From Stenotrophomonas lactitubi (GTDB lineage Bacteria; Pseudomonadota; Gammaproteobacteria; Xanthomonadales; Xanthomonadaceae): DNA of 64,000 nt. The stretch lies in assembly GCF_002803515.1 (NCBI RefSeq), contig NZ_PHQX01000001.1, positions 1,426,001 through 1,490,000 on the forward strand. Direction: 5' to 3'. The notes beneath the pieces were generated by a model that was not told the origin of the DNA, did not search any database, and saw only the letters and a program-made list of their open reading frames with translations. Shown here piece after piece: positions 17,264 to 25,694 of this stretch (position 1 is the first letter of the stretch; every line of letters starts with the position of its first letter). The position numbers and the translations under genes were made by a program.

Positions 17264-18151
17264 TCAGTCGATGTAGCGCTTGAGCAGATCGCCGTAGGCG
17301 TCGATGCGACGATCGCGCAGGAACGGCCAGATGCGGCGCACGTGCTCGCTGCGTTGCAGGTCAACCTCACACATCAGGATCGTCGCGTCGGTGCCGGCTT
17401 CGGCCAGGAACTCGCCCTGCGGGCCCAGCACGTGGCTGTTGCCCCAGAACTGGATGCCCGAGGCGCCCAGCGGCGACGCTTCATGACCCACGCGGTTGCA
17501 GCTGAGCACCGGCACGCCGTTGGCCACGGCATGGCCACGGTGGCTCAGCACCCAGGCGTCGCGCTGGCGGGTCTTCTCGTCCTGCACGTCATCCGGATCC
17601 CAGCCGATCGCGGTGGGGTAGAGCAGCAGTTCAGCACCGGCCAGCGCCATCAGGCGCGCCGCTTCCGGGTACCACTGGTCCCAGCACACCAGCACGCCAA
17701 GGCGGCCGACCGAGGTGTCGATCGGTTTGAAGCCGATGTCGCCCGGGGTGAAGTAGAACTTCTCGTAGAAACCCGGGTCGTCCGGAATGTGCATCTTGCG
17801 GTACTTGCCCAGCAACGTGCCGTCCTTCTCGAAGACCACGGCGGTGTTGTGGTACAGGCCGGCAGCGCGGCGCTCGAACAGCGAGCCGACCAGCACCACG
17901 CCGTGCTTCTTCGCCAGCGCGCCCAGGCGCTCGGTGCTTGGGCCCGGGATCGGCTCGGCCAGGTCGAATTCATCGACCGATTCGTGCTGGCAGAAGTAGG
18001 GACCGTTGTGCAGTTCCTGCAGCAGCACCAGCTTCGCGCCCTGCGCCGCAGCGTCGGCAACACGCGCTTCGATCACCGCCAGGTTGGCGGCGGCATCACC
18101 GTGGTTGCGCTCCTGGATCAGGGCGACGGTAAGAGGGCTGCGCGAGTTCAT
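17264..18151 (-). CDS. aguB: N-carbamoylputrescine amidase
   Basis: A 295-residue nitrilase-superfamily enzyme. The Glu-Lys-Cys triad is visible: Glu in LQELHNGPYF (about residue 46), Lys in YRKMHIPDDPGFYEKFYF (about 119) and Cys in VLVCWDQWYPEAARLMAL (about 155). The FCQHES and YEKFYFTPGD segments are characteristic of AguB, which hydrolyses N-carbamoylputrescine to putrescine, CO2 and ammonia. AguA, the preceding step, is the next gene upstream on the same strand, separated by a 165-bp gap holding a SMAG repeat. Together they complete the agmatine route to putrescine; the arginine decarboxylase is not in this window. Confidence 0.92.
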   Translation of the reverse strand: MNSRSPLTVALIQERNHGDAAANLAVIEARVADAAAQGAKLVLLQELHNGPYFCQHESVDEFDLAEPIPGPSTERLGALAKKHGVVLVGSLFERRAAGLYHNTAVVFEKDGTLLGKYRKMHIPDDPGFYEKFYFTPGDIGFKPIDTSVGRLGVLVCWDQWYPEAARLMALAGAELLLYPTAIGWDPDDVQDEKTRQRDAWVLSHRGHAVANGVPVLSCNRVGHEASPLGASGIQFWGNSHVLGPQGEFLAEAGTDATILMCEVDLQRSEHVRRIWPFLRDRRIDAYGDLLKRYID

Positions 18152-18237
18152 GCGGGGCGATCCTGCGGGGGAAAACCCGCATGTTAACGCGGATGCGGCA
18201 TGACAGCGTGTTGGCTGCTGAATGGTGCACGCAACCG

Positions 18238-18306
18238 GTAGCGCCGGGCCATGCCCGGCGGATTCTCCAGATGCCGCTGCGCTCGCCGGGCATGGCCCGG
18301 CGCTAC
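18238..18306. repeat. GTAG-bounded SMAG repeat pair, GCGCCGGGC type
   Basis: GTAGCGCCGGGC at one end and GCCCGGCGCTAC at the other, each half a hairpin around CCGGGC-CATG-GCCCGG. It lies between aguA and aguB and could shape processing of a shared transcript. The same half-sites occur in the opposite arrangement at 45875-45942. Confidence 0.88.
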
Positions 18307-18315
18307 CGCGTGGCT

Positions 18316-19353
18316 TTATGCCTTCAACAGCCCCGCGGGCAGCTGCATGGTGATGCAGTGCAGGCTGCCGTTCTGCCAGATCAGCGAGCGGCAGGGCACC
18401 TGCACGATCTCGCGGCCGGGGTGGGCCTGTGCCAGCACATCGCGGGCCAGGTCGTCGGCCGGGTCGCCATAGGCTGGCATCAGCACCGCACCGTTGACGA
18501 TGAGGTAATTGGCATACGAAGCAGCCAGGCGGCGGCCTTCATCGATTACCGGCTTTGCCCACGGCAACGGGAACAGGCGGTACGGCTGGCCGTCGCGCGT
18601 GCGCAGTGCGGCCAGCTCGGCACCCATCGCCTGCAGTTCGGCGTAGTGCGAATCGCTGGCGTCGTCGCAGGCCTGGTAAACGATGCTGTCGGCCGAGGCG
18701 AAGCGGGCGAGGGTGTCGATATGGGCGTCGGTGTCGTCGCCTTCCAGATAGCCATGATCCAGCCACAGCACGCGTTCCTGCTGCAACCAGTTCGACAGGT
18801 CGGCGCTCAGGCTGTCGCGGTCACGGTCGGGATGGCGTTCGTGCAGGCACTTCCAGGTGGTCAGCAGGGTGCCTTCACCATCGGTCTCGATGCCGCCGCC
18901 TTCCAGTGCGAACGGAATGCTGCGCACCGTCGCGTCGTTGAACACGCCGGCCTGGTCGAGCACGCCGACCAGCTGGTCATCGAGGGTGGCATCGAACTTG
19001 CCGCCCCAGCCGGTGAAGCGGAAGTCCAGCAGCTGGAAGCTGCCGTCGGCGCGGCGCAGGGTGATCGGGCCCGAATCACGCAGCCAGGTATCGTCGTACG
19101 CGGCGGTGGTGAAGTGGACCTTGTCCATGTCGATGCGGTTGGAGCGCAGCCGCATCTCGGCATAGGTCTCCACGTCATCGTCGGCCACGCAGATCAGCAC
19201 CGGCTGGAAGCGGGTGATCGCCGCAACCAGGGCGATGTAGGTCTCTTCCACCTGGCCCAGGCGCTCGGCCCAGTCGGTGTCGGCGGTGGGCCAGGCAATC
19301 AGGACGCCGCTCTGGGCTTCCCATTCGGCAGGAAAACGAAGGGTCTGGTTCAT
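18316..19353 (-). CDS. aguA: Agmatine deiminase
   Basis: A 345-residue peptidyl-arginine-deiminase-like enzyme (AguA/PAD-porph family). Family marks are FPAEWEAQSGVLIAWP at the start, DTWLRDSGPITL, GGGIETDGEGTLLTT, GDDTDAHIDTLARF and the catalytic Cys in NGSLHCITMQLP (about residue 336). It converts agmatine to N-carbamoylputrescine and ammonia, which AguB then processes. Length and motif order are normal. A small exported protein of unknown role is encoded about 40 bp upstream on the same strand. Confidence 0.93.
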   Translation of the reverse strand: MNQTLRFPAEWEAQSGVLIAWPTADTDWAERLGQVEETYIALVAAITRFQPVLICVADDDVETYAEMRLRSNRIDMDKVHFTTAAYDDTWLRDSGPITLRRADGSFQLLDFRFTGWGGKFDATLDDQLVGVLDQAGVFNDATVRSIPFALEGGGIETDGEGTLLTTWKCLHERHPDRDRDSLSADLSNWLQQERVLWLDHGYLEGDDTDAHIDTLARFASADSIVYQACDDASDSHYAELQAMGAELAALRTRDGQPYRLFPLPWAKPVIDEGRRLAASYANYLIVNGAVLMPAYGDPADDLARDVLAQAHPGREIVQVPCRSLIWQNGSLHCITMQLPAGLLKA

Positions 19354-19392
19354 GGTCTCGCTACACGCGCCCGCCGGTGGCGGGCATGGGGG

Positions 19393-19722
19393 TCAACGGA
19401 TCGGCGGCTTGGGGCCGATTTCGTTCGGATCCGCCTGGTTTGCCACCACGTCGATCACCTTCTGCTTCTCGAAGTAGACGGTGAACTGCGGGTACACCCA
19501 GCGGTGGATGGTCGGCCATTGCCGTTTCTGTCCGCCGCGCGGCTGCAGCTGCTCTGCCGGCGCGCCGAACTGGGACTGCACCTGCTGCATGCTCTGGCCG
19601 CGGACGGGCAGGGCGCCGGCCGGCTTTTCGCGGGCGCGGTCGACAAGCAGGGTATCGGCCAGCGCCGGGGTGGCGGCAGCCAGGGTGGCCAGTACGGCCA
19701 GGGTGCACAGGTAACGCGTCAT
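19393..19722 (-). CDS. Small exported protein of unknown function
   Basis: A 109-residue protein with a cleavable signal peptide (YLCTLAVLATLAAATPALA, cut near residue 22). The mature part has RGQSMQQVQSQFGAP, which resembles the GMTxxQVxxxLGxP motif of BamE/SmpA-fold proteins, then YFEKQKVIDVV. It could therefore be a small periplasmic protein with an SmpA-like fold; this is a motif-level guess and no lipobox is present. It is immediately upstream of aguA, but a polyamine connection is not supported by anything in the protein. Confidence 0.7.
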   Translation of the reverse strand: MTRYLCTLAVLATLAAATPALADTLLVDRAREKPAGALPVRGQSMQQVQSQFGAPAEQLQPRGGQKRQWPTIHRWVYPQFTVYFEKQKVIDVVANQADPNEIGPKPPIR

Positions 19723-19790
19723 CTCGATCTACTCCCCAGTGGTCAAGAACAGCGATTACAGCAAAAACGGCAGGAAAAAACCGCATAAAC

Positions 19791-19817
19791 AAAAAACCGC
19801 CCGAAGGCGGCTTTTTG
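19791..19817 (-). terminator. Rho-independent terminator downstream of rpmJ
   Basis: A CCGCC-CGAA-GGCGG stem-loop. Read on the minus strand it is followed by six T residues, placing it about 50 bp after the rpmJ stop. The plus strand also shows five T residues after the stem, so it may work in both directions. Confidence 0.8.
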
Positions 19818-19868
19818 CATCGGGTCGGCCCCGCGTGGGGCCAGCCGCGGTCACAAGGACCGTTGGGC

Positions 19869-19994
19869 TTAGCGCTGACGCGCCTTGAAACGCGGGTTCG
19901 ACTTGCAGATGACGAAGATCTTGCCACGACGACGCACGACCTTGCAGTCACGGTGACGGGCCTTCGCCGACTTCAGGGAGGACAGAACTTTCAT
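19869..19994 (-). CDS. rpmJ: Ribosomal protein bL36, zinc-independent (type B) form
   Basis: A 41-residue basic protein ([14 protein letters not shown] start, [14 protein letters not shown] end). It is the alternative bL36 resembling E. coli YkgO: only two Cys remain and the final ligand position of the zinc-binding form is not His, so a C2CH zinc ribbon cannot form. bL36 binds 23S rRNA late in 50S assembly. The ATG at 19994 is chosen because it gives the family N-terminus; an upstream in-frame ATG would add 21 unrelated residues. It is monocistronic with its own terminator. Confidence 0.92.
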   Translation of the reverse strand: MKVLSSLKSAKARHRDCKVVRRRGKIFVICKSNPRFKARQR

Positions 19995-20191
19995 GGCATA
20001 CCTCGGCGTAAACAGTAGTTGTTCGGGTGGAGCGTGGCCGCGATATGCGAAAGACAATCGGCAGTTGACGCTCGTTCAAGCCCGCCATTCTACCGGGCTT
20101 TTCCCCATGGTTTCAAGTGGTTGCACAAATGGCCCGTTGCGGGGTGTCTGGCAGGGGCTAGAATGCCCCCTTCACACGCGCAAGGACCCCC

Positions 20192-20869
20192 ATGAATCCA
20201 CTCGTTCCCGTCCTGACCATCGACGGCCCATCAGGGGCTGGCAAGGGTACCATCAGCCGCATCGTGGCGCGCCGGTTGGGCTGGCACTACCTGGATTCGG
20301 GCGCTCTGTACCGCGCCGTCGGCGTGGCGGCCAGCTGGGCCGACATCGACACCTCCGATGCCTCCGCGCTGGTGCGCTGCACCTTTGATACCCATGTCCA
20401 GTTCGTCGAGCAGGGCGATGCCATGCGGGTCCTGGTCAATGGCACCGATGCCACCGACGAGCTGCGGCTGGAGACCACCGGAGCGCTGGCGTCGGCCATT
20501 GCCGCCATTCCCGAGGTCCGGGCCGCCCTGAAGGAGCGCCAGCGCGCATTCAGGATGGAGCCGGGGCTGGTCGCCGACGGCCGCGACATGGGCACCGTCA
20601 TCTTCCCCGACGCCCCCTACAAGGTCTTCCTGACCGCCAGTGCCGAGGAGCGCGCCGAGCGCCGGCATAAGCAGTTGAAAGACAAGGGGGTTTCTGTTAA
20701 CTTTGAAGACCTCCTGCGCGAGATCATGGCCCGCGACGCCCGTGATGCTCAGCGTACCGTGGCGCCCCTGAAGCCGGCAGACGATGCTGTCCTCATCGAC
20801 ACCACAGGCATCGGCATCGAAGATGTCGTTGCCAGAGTGATGGATCTGCTTCCGGTTCCGGCTGCCTGA
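20192..20869 (+). CDS. cmk: Cytidylate kinase
   Basis: A 225-residue nucleoside monophosphate kinase. The P-loop is [14 protein letters not shown] (residues ~10-23); the CMP-binding insert, [22 protein letters not shown] and [13 protein letters not shown] lid region are all present. It phosphorylates CMP and dCMP with ATP in pyrimidine salvage and DNA precursor supply. Upstream AAGGACC serves as ribosome site. It precedes rpsA by 200 bp, the conserved gammaproteobacterial order. Confidence 0.96.
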   Translation: MNPLVPVLTIDGPSGAGKGTISRIVARRLGWHYLDSGALYRAVGVAASWADIDTSDASALVRCTFDTHVQFVEQGDAMRVLVNGTDATDELRLETTGALASAIAAIPEVRAALKERQRAFRMEPGLVADGRDMGTVIFPDAPYKVFLTASAEERAERRHKQLKDKGVSVNFEDLLREIMARDARDAQRTVAPLKPADDAVLIDTTGIGIEDVVARVMDLLPVPAA

Positions 20870-21070
20870 TCCGTTCGCGCGGGAGCTCTGCCAGCAGCAT
20901 CGGTGGAGGTCGCGCATCTGCAGTGCTGTAAAAGCTCCGTCGCGCAATGATGCGTGGCGGTTTTCCTACTTCCACACACGACCTGCATTTCCGGGGTCGA
21001 CCAACAGGCGGGCGGCAGCCATTCCCTGAAGGGAAGCCAGCCGACCCATGTGTCCAACAGAGTAAATCTA

Positions 21071-22756
21071 ATGACCGAATCATTTGCCGAACTGTTTGAA
21101 GCCAGCCAGGCCAACCTGGCCAAGCTGAAGCCGGGCGCCATCGTCAGCGGTACCGTTGTTGAAGTCCGCGGCGACGTCGTGGTGATCAACGCCGGGCTGA
21201 AGTCGGAAGGCATCGTGCCGATCGAACAGTTCCGTAACGACGCTGGCGAAATCGATGTTGCCGAAGGCGACATCGTCAAGGTCGCCCTCGACTCGATCGA
21301 GAACGGCTTCGGTGAAACCGTCCTGTCGCGCGAGAAGGCCAAGCGCGCGATGGTGTGGGACGAGCTGGAAGAAGCGTTGGAAAAGAACGAAACCATCACC
21401 GGCCGCATCAGCGGCAAGGTCAAGGGTGGTTTCACCGTGGACATCAAGGATGTCCGCGCCTTCCTGCCGGGTTCCCTGGTCGATGTGCGCCCCGTGCGCG
21501 ATCCGGCCTACCTGGAAGGCAAGGAGCTGGAATTCAAGCTCATCAAGCTTGACCGCAAGCGCAACAACGTCGTGGTCTCGCGCCGCGCTGTCGTCGAAAG
21601 CGAGCACTCGGAAGAGCGCGAGCAGCTGATGGACAAGCTGCAGGAAGGCGCGATCCTGAAGGGTGTCGTCAAGAACCTGACCGATTACGGCGCATTCGTG
21701 GACCTGGGCGGTATCGACGGCCTGCTGCACATCACCGACATGGCATGGAAGCGCGTGCGCCATCCGTCCGAAGTCGTGAACGTCGGCGACGAGCTGGACG
21801 TGCGCGTGCTGAAGTTCGACCGCGAGCGCAACCGCGTTTCGCTGGGCCTGAAGCAGCTGGGCGAAGATCCGTGGGATAACATCGCCCGTCGTTACCCGGC
21901 CAACAGCCGCGTGTTCGGCAAGGTCTCCAACGTCACCGATTACGGCGCATTCGTCGAAATCGAGCCGGGCGTCGAAGGTCTGGTGCACGTTTCCGAGATG
22001 GATTGGACCAACAAGAACGTCAACCCGTCCAAGGTTGTGCAGGTCGGTGACGAAGTTGAAGTCATGGTCCTGGACGTCGACGAGGAGCGTCGCCGCATCT
22101 CGCTGGGCATGAAGCAGGTTGCCGCCAATCCGTGGGAAACCTTCGCTGCCACCCACAAGAAGGGAGACAAGGTGTCGGGCCAGATCAAGTCGATCACCGA
22201 CTTCGGCATCTTCATCGGTCTGGACGGCGGCATCGACGGCCTGGTTCACCTGTCCGACATCAGCTGGGCGACCACTGGCGAAGACATCGTTCGCAACTTC
22301 AAGAAGGGCGACAACCTGGACGCAGTGGTCCTGGCCGTCGATCCGGAGCGCGAGCGCATTTCGCTGGGCGTCAAGCAGCTGGAGCAGGATCCGTTCGGCC
22401 AGTACATGGCGACCAATCCGAAGGGCTCCAAGGTCGAAGGCGTGGTGAAGGAAGTCGACGCCAAGGGTGCGATCATCGAGCTGTCCGACGGCATCGAAGG
22501 CTATGTTGCAGCTCGCGACATCGCCAACGAGCGCGTCGACGACGCGACCCAGCATCTGAAGGTCGGCGACAAGGTTGAAGCCAAGTTCGTGGGCATGGAT
22601 CGCAAGGGTCGTACCCTGCAGCTGTCGATCAAGGCCAAGGACGACGCTGAAATGCGCGAAGTGCTGGAGGAATACCAGTCCTCTTCGGCTTCCAGCGGCA
22701 CCACCCAGCTGGGCGCGCTGCTGCGTGCACAGCTGAACGGCAACAAGTCCGAGTAA
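21071..22756 (+). CDS. rpsA: 30S ribosomal protein bS1
   Basis: A 561-residue protein with six S1 RNA-binding repeats. The repeats are easy to see by their [24 protein letters not shown] / [25 protein letters not shown] type cores; the first two are the divergent ribosome-binding pair. bS1 binds mRNA leaders on the 30S subunit and is needed for translation initiation on structured messages. The ATG at 21071 begins [12 protein letters not shown], the family N-terminus. The 200-bp leader upstream probably carries its promoter and autoregulatory site, as known for E. coli rpsA, but I cannot delineate them. Confidence 0.97.
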   Translation: MTESFAELFEASQANLAKLKPGAIVSGTVVEVRGDVVVINAGLKSEGIVPIEQFRNDAGEIDVAEGDIVKVALDSIENGFGETVLSREKAKRAMVWDELEEALEKNETITGRISGKVKGGFTVDIKDVRAFLPGSLVDVRPVRDPAYLEGKELEFKLIKLDRKRNNVVVSRRAVVESEHSEEREQLMDKLQEGAILKGVVKNLTDYGAFVDLGGIDGLLHITDMAWKRVRHPSEVVNVGDELDVRVLKFDRERNRVSLGLKQLGEDPWDNIARRYPANSRVFGKVSNVTDYGAFVEIEPGVEGLVHVSEMDWTNKNVNPSKVVQVGDEVEVMVLDVDEERRRISLGMKQVAANPWETFAATHKKGDKVSGQIKSITDFGIFIGLDGGIDGLVHLSDISWATTGEDIVRNFKKGDNLDAVVLAVDPERERISLGVKQLEQDPFGQYMATNPKGSKVEGVVKEVDAKGAIIELSDGIEGYVAARDIANERVDDATQHLKVGDKVEAKFVGMDRKGRTLQLSIKAKDDAEMREVLEEYQSSSASSGTTQLGALLRAQLNGNKSE

Positions 22757-22789
22757 TATCGGCCTTACGCTGTTCGTTGTTTCCTGGAC

Positions 22790-22815
22790 GGCCCGGGCAC
22801 TGCCCGGGCCGTTTC
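22790..22815 (+). terminator. GC-rich hairpin after rpsA
   Basis: A nearly perfect GGCCCGGGC / GCCCGGGCC palindrome with a three-base loop, followed by GTTTC. The short T-tract makes it a weak terminator or attenuator between rpsA and ihfB. Confidence 0.55.
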
Positions 22816-22845
22816 AGGCTGAGATGCCCCTGATGTGAGCCGGTA

Positions 22846-23151
22846 ATGACCAAATCCGAACTGATCGAAATCCTCGCGCGCCGGCAGGCGCACCTGAAGG
22901 CCGATGATGTCGATCTGGCGGTCAAGTCATTGCTGGAAATGATGGGGGGCTCACTGTCGGCCGGCGATCGCATCGAGATCCGCGGCTTTGGCAGCTTTTC
23001 GCTGCACTACCGTCCGCCGCGCCTGGGTCGCAACCCGAAGACCGGCGAATCGGTTGCCCTGCCGGGCAAGCATGTCCCTCATTTCAAGCCAGGCAAGGAA
23101 TTGCGCGAGCGGGTCAGCAGTGTGCTGCCGCTGGACGCAGATCCGGCCTGA
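22846..23151 (+). CDS. ihfB: Integration host factor subunit beta
   Basis: A 101-residue HU/IHF-family DNA-bending protein. Typical features are [46 protein letters not shown] with the DNA-intercalating Pro in the beta arm, and the C-terminal helix. It pairs with IhfA to bend DNA sharply at promoters, origins and recombination sites. It follows rpsA in the standard gammaproteobacterial order. Confidence 0.96.
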
Positions 23152-23228
23152 GCCATCCGTCGCGCGACTTCGTGCGAATCCCGCCACGAGTCGGATAAGC
23201 TACGGCCTCCTGCCAATGGAGCTGTCGC

Positions 23229-23513
23229 ATGAAAGTTTTTCGTCTGCTGGTCCTGCTGGCGGTTCTCATCCTTGGTCTGATCATCGGTGCGGTCAACATG
23301 ACGGCCATGTCGATCAACCTGCTGTTTACCCAATTGAACACGTCCGTCGGCGTGGCGCTGATTGCCGCCCTGCTGATCGGTGTCGTGGTCGGTGCTGGCC
23401 TGGTGCTGGTAAGCGTGGTCATTCCGCTCTACAGCCAGCTGCGCCGTGCCAACAAGTCGGCGGCTGCACCGTCGGCGCCGGTCGCCCCCTCCCAATCTTT
23501 TGATGGACGTTGA
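23229..23513 (+). CDS. lapA: LapA-domain (DUF1049) inner-membrane protein
   Basis: A 94-residue protein with two hydrophobic segments (LLVLLAVLILGLIIGAVNM and VGVALIAALLIGVVVGAGLVLV), the LapA layout, and a cytoplasmic tail rich in Ala and Pro. LapA works with LapB in the assembly and quality control of lipopolysaccharide at the inner membrane. It is six bases ahead of lapB and probably co-transcribed with it. Confidence 0.88.
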   Translation: MKVFRLLVLLAVLILGLIIGAVNMTAMSINLLFTQLNTSVGVALIAALLIGVVVGAGLVLVSVVIPLYSQLRRANKSAAAPSAPVAPSQSFDGR

Positions 23514-23519
23514 TCGAAG

Positions 23520-24698
23520 ATGGAATTCGTTTCCGAGTGGTTCTGGTTCTTCCTGTGTCTTCCGTTGGCGGCGCTGGCCGGCTGGGTGATCGGACGCCGC
23601 GGCGGTCAACGCCACGGTGACAACCAGGTCAGCCACCTGTCCAGCACCTATTTCCGTGGCCTGAACTACCTGCTCAACGAGCAGCCGGACAAGGCCATCG
23701 AACTGTTCCTGCACATCGCCGAGCTGGACAAGGAAACCTTCGAGACCCAGGTCGCGTTGGGCCATCTGTTCCGCCGCCGTGGTGAAGTGGACCGCGCGAT
23801 CCGTCTGCACCAGGGCCTGGTCAACCGCCAGGACCTTAGTGATGCGCAGCGCGTGCAGGCCCTGCTGGCACTGGGCGAGGACTACATGAAGTCCGGCCTG
23901 CTGGACCGTGCCGAAACGGTGTTCACCGAACTGGCGCAGTTGGACCAGCGCGCACCGCAGGCGCTCAAGCACCTGATCGGCATCTACCAGGCCGAGCGTG
24001 ACTGGGAAAAGGCGATCGACAACGCTACCCGCTTCGAAGATGTCACCGGCGAGCCGATGGGCAAGCTGATCGGGCAGTTCGAATGCGAGCTTGCCGAGCG
24101 CTTCCGTGGCGCTGGCAAGCTGGAAGAGGCGAGGGCGGCCATCGCCCGCGCCTACCAGGCCGATGCCATGTCGGTCCGTGCCGGCATCATCGAGGGCCGC
24201 CTGGAAACCGATGCAGGCAACGCCGAGGCCGCCGTGCGTGCCTTCGAGCGTGCTGCCCGCAACGATCCGGAGTACCTGCCGGAAGTGCTGCCGGCGCTGA
24301 TGGAAAACTACCGCAAGGTCGGTGACCTGGGCGGCGCGCGCGCCTTCCTGTCCGAGATGACCGAGCACTACCGCGGCATCGCCCCGGTGCTGGCGCTGAC
24401 CCGCCTGATGGAAGAGCAGGAGGGTGTCGCACCTGCCCGCGCCTATCTTGGCCGCCAGCTCAAGGATCGCCCGTCGGTGCGTGGCGAATCGGCACTGATC
24501 GACCTCACCTTGGCCGAGGGCGCAGATTCCACCGCGACCCTGCACGACCTCAAGCACATCACCGACCAGTTGCTGGTGCGCAATCCGGCCTACCGCTGCA
24601 CCCGCTGCGGATTCGGCGCGCGTACCCACCACTGGCAATGCCCCAGCTGCAAGGAGTGGGGCACGGTCAAGCCGCTGTTGAATTACGCGGTGCTCTGA
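23520..24698 (+). CDS. lapB: Lipopolysaccharide assembly protein LapB (TPR and rubredoxin-like)
   Basis: A 392-residue protein: one N-terminal membrane anchor (FFLCLPLAALAGWVIG), about nine TPR units from residue 35 to 340, and a C-terminal rubredoxin-type metal site with CTRCGF and CPSC (about residues 359-379). In E. coli LapB adapts FtsH to degrade LpxC and so sets the rate of lipid A synthesis. The full motif set and position after lapA make the assignment firm. The gene is followed after three bases by a lipid-linked sugar transferase, linking LPS control to O-antigen synthesis in one operon. Confidence 0.94.
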   Translation: MEFVSEWFWFFLCLPLAALAGWVIGRRGGQRHGDNQVSHLSSTYFRGLNYLLNEQPDKAIELFLHIAELDKETFETQVALGHLFRRRGEVDRAIRLHQGLVNRQDLSDAQRVQALLALGEDYMKSGLLDRAETVFTELAQLDQRAPQALKHLIGIYQAERDWEKAIDNATRFEDVTGEPMGKLIGQFECELAERFRGAGKLEEARAAIARAYQADAMSVRAGIIEGRLETDAGNAEAAVRAFERAARNDPEYLPEVLPALMENYRKVGDLGGARAFLSEMTEHYRGIAPVLALTRLMEEQEGVAPARAYLGRQLKDRPSVRGESALIDLTLAEGADSTATLHDLKHITDQLLVRNPAYRCTRCGFGARTHHWQCPSCKEWGTVKPLLNYAVL

Positions 24699-24701
24699 AC
24701 C

Positions 24702-25679
24702 ATGCCGTGGCTTGTGATGGCCGCGCTGCTGGGCCTGGCCCTGCTCAGCGCGGCATTGACCTGGGCGGCACGCGTGTACGCCCTGCGCAGGCAGTTGCTG
24801 GACCAGCCCGGCGAGCGCCGCAGCCACAGCGTCGCCACCCCGCGCGGTGGCGGTATCGCCATCGTGATCAGTCTGCTGGTTGCGGCAGCCGTGGCCGCTT
24901 GCGTCTGGCCGGACGCTGCAGCCAGCCTGGCTGTCGCCAGCCTTGGCCTGGCGCTGGTTGCCGGCATTGGCTGGTGGGATGACCATCGGCCGCTGCCGGC
25001 CATGCGCCGGTTGCTGGTGCATTTCCTCGCCGCCGCCTTGCTGGCGGGACTGGTCAAGATGCACGGGGGCAGCTGGCTGCTGAGCCTGCTGGTGCTGTTC
25101 TTCACCGCCTCGCTGATCAACATCTGGAACTTCATGGATGGGATCAACGGGATTGCCAGCAGCCAGGCAGTCATCGTTGCGCTGGGCTTCGCGATGGTGC
25201 TGCCCTGGCCCTATTCGCTGGTGGCCATCGTGCTTGGCCTGGCGTGCCTGGGTTTTCTGCCATTCAACTTTCCGCAGGCGCGGATCTTCATGGGTGATGT
25301 CGGTAGTGGCGCGCTGGGCTATGCCGTGGCAGTGGTGCTGGCCGTCGCTGCAGTGCACACCGACATCAACTGGATCCTGCTGCTGCTGCCGTTGTCCGCC
25401 TTCCTTGTGGACGCGGGCTTCACGCTGTTGGCGCGCATGCTTTCCGGGCAACGCTGGATGGAACCCCACACCCAGCACGTCTACCAGCGCGCGGTCCAGG
25501 CAGGAGCCAGCCATGCCCAGGTGACAGGGATGTACTTTGTTTTGGGCCTGTTCAGTATTACAGTGTTCAATATCTGCACCAATTTGCAGCCGAGGTGGGA
25601 GGCTGCCGTAGCGGTCGCGTGGTTTGCCGCGTTGACCCTGCTGTGGCTCCTCCTGCGCAATGGATTGCGCCACCGATAA
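24702..25679 (+). CDS. Polyprenyl-phosphate sugar-1-phosphate transferase (WecA/WbpL family)
   Basis: A 325-residue glycosyltransferase family 4 membrane enzyme with about ten or eleven membrane segments. Catalytic landmarks are the Asp pair in GWWDDHRPL, the NIWNFMDGINGIA loop, RIFMGDVGSGALGY and the His motif EPHTQHVYQRAVQ. It transfers a sugar-1-phosphate (usually GlcNAc, FucNAc or QuiNAc phosphate) to undecaprenyl phosphate and so starts O-antigen repeat synthesis. WbpL is the closest type given that the next gene is WbpM-like, but the sugar specificity cannot be read off. Confidence 0.87.
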   Translation: MPWLVMAALLGLALLSAALTWAARVYALRRQLLDQPGERRSHSVATPRGGGIAIVISLLVAAAVAACVWPDAAASLAVASLGLALVAGIGWWDDHRPLPAMRRLLVHFLAAALLAGLVKMHGGSWLLSLLVLFFTASLINIWNFMDGINGIASSQAVIVALGFAMVLPWPYSLVAIVLGLACLGFLPFNFPQARIFMGDVGSGALGYAVAVVLAVAAVHTDINWILLLLPLSAFLVDAGFTLLARMLSGQRWMEPHTQHVYQRAVQAGASHAQVTGMYFVLGLFSITVFNICTNLQPRWEAAVAVAWFAALTLLWLLLRNGLRHR

Positions 25680-25694
25680 GGAATTACTCGATCT

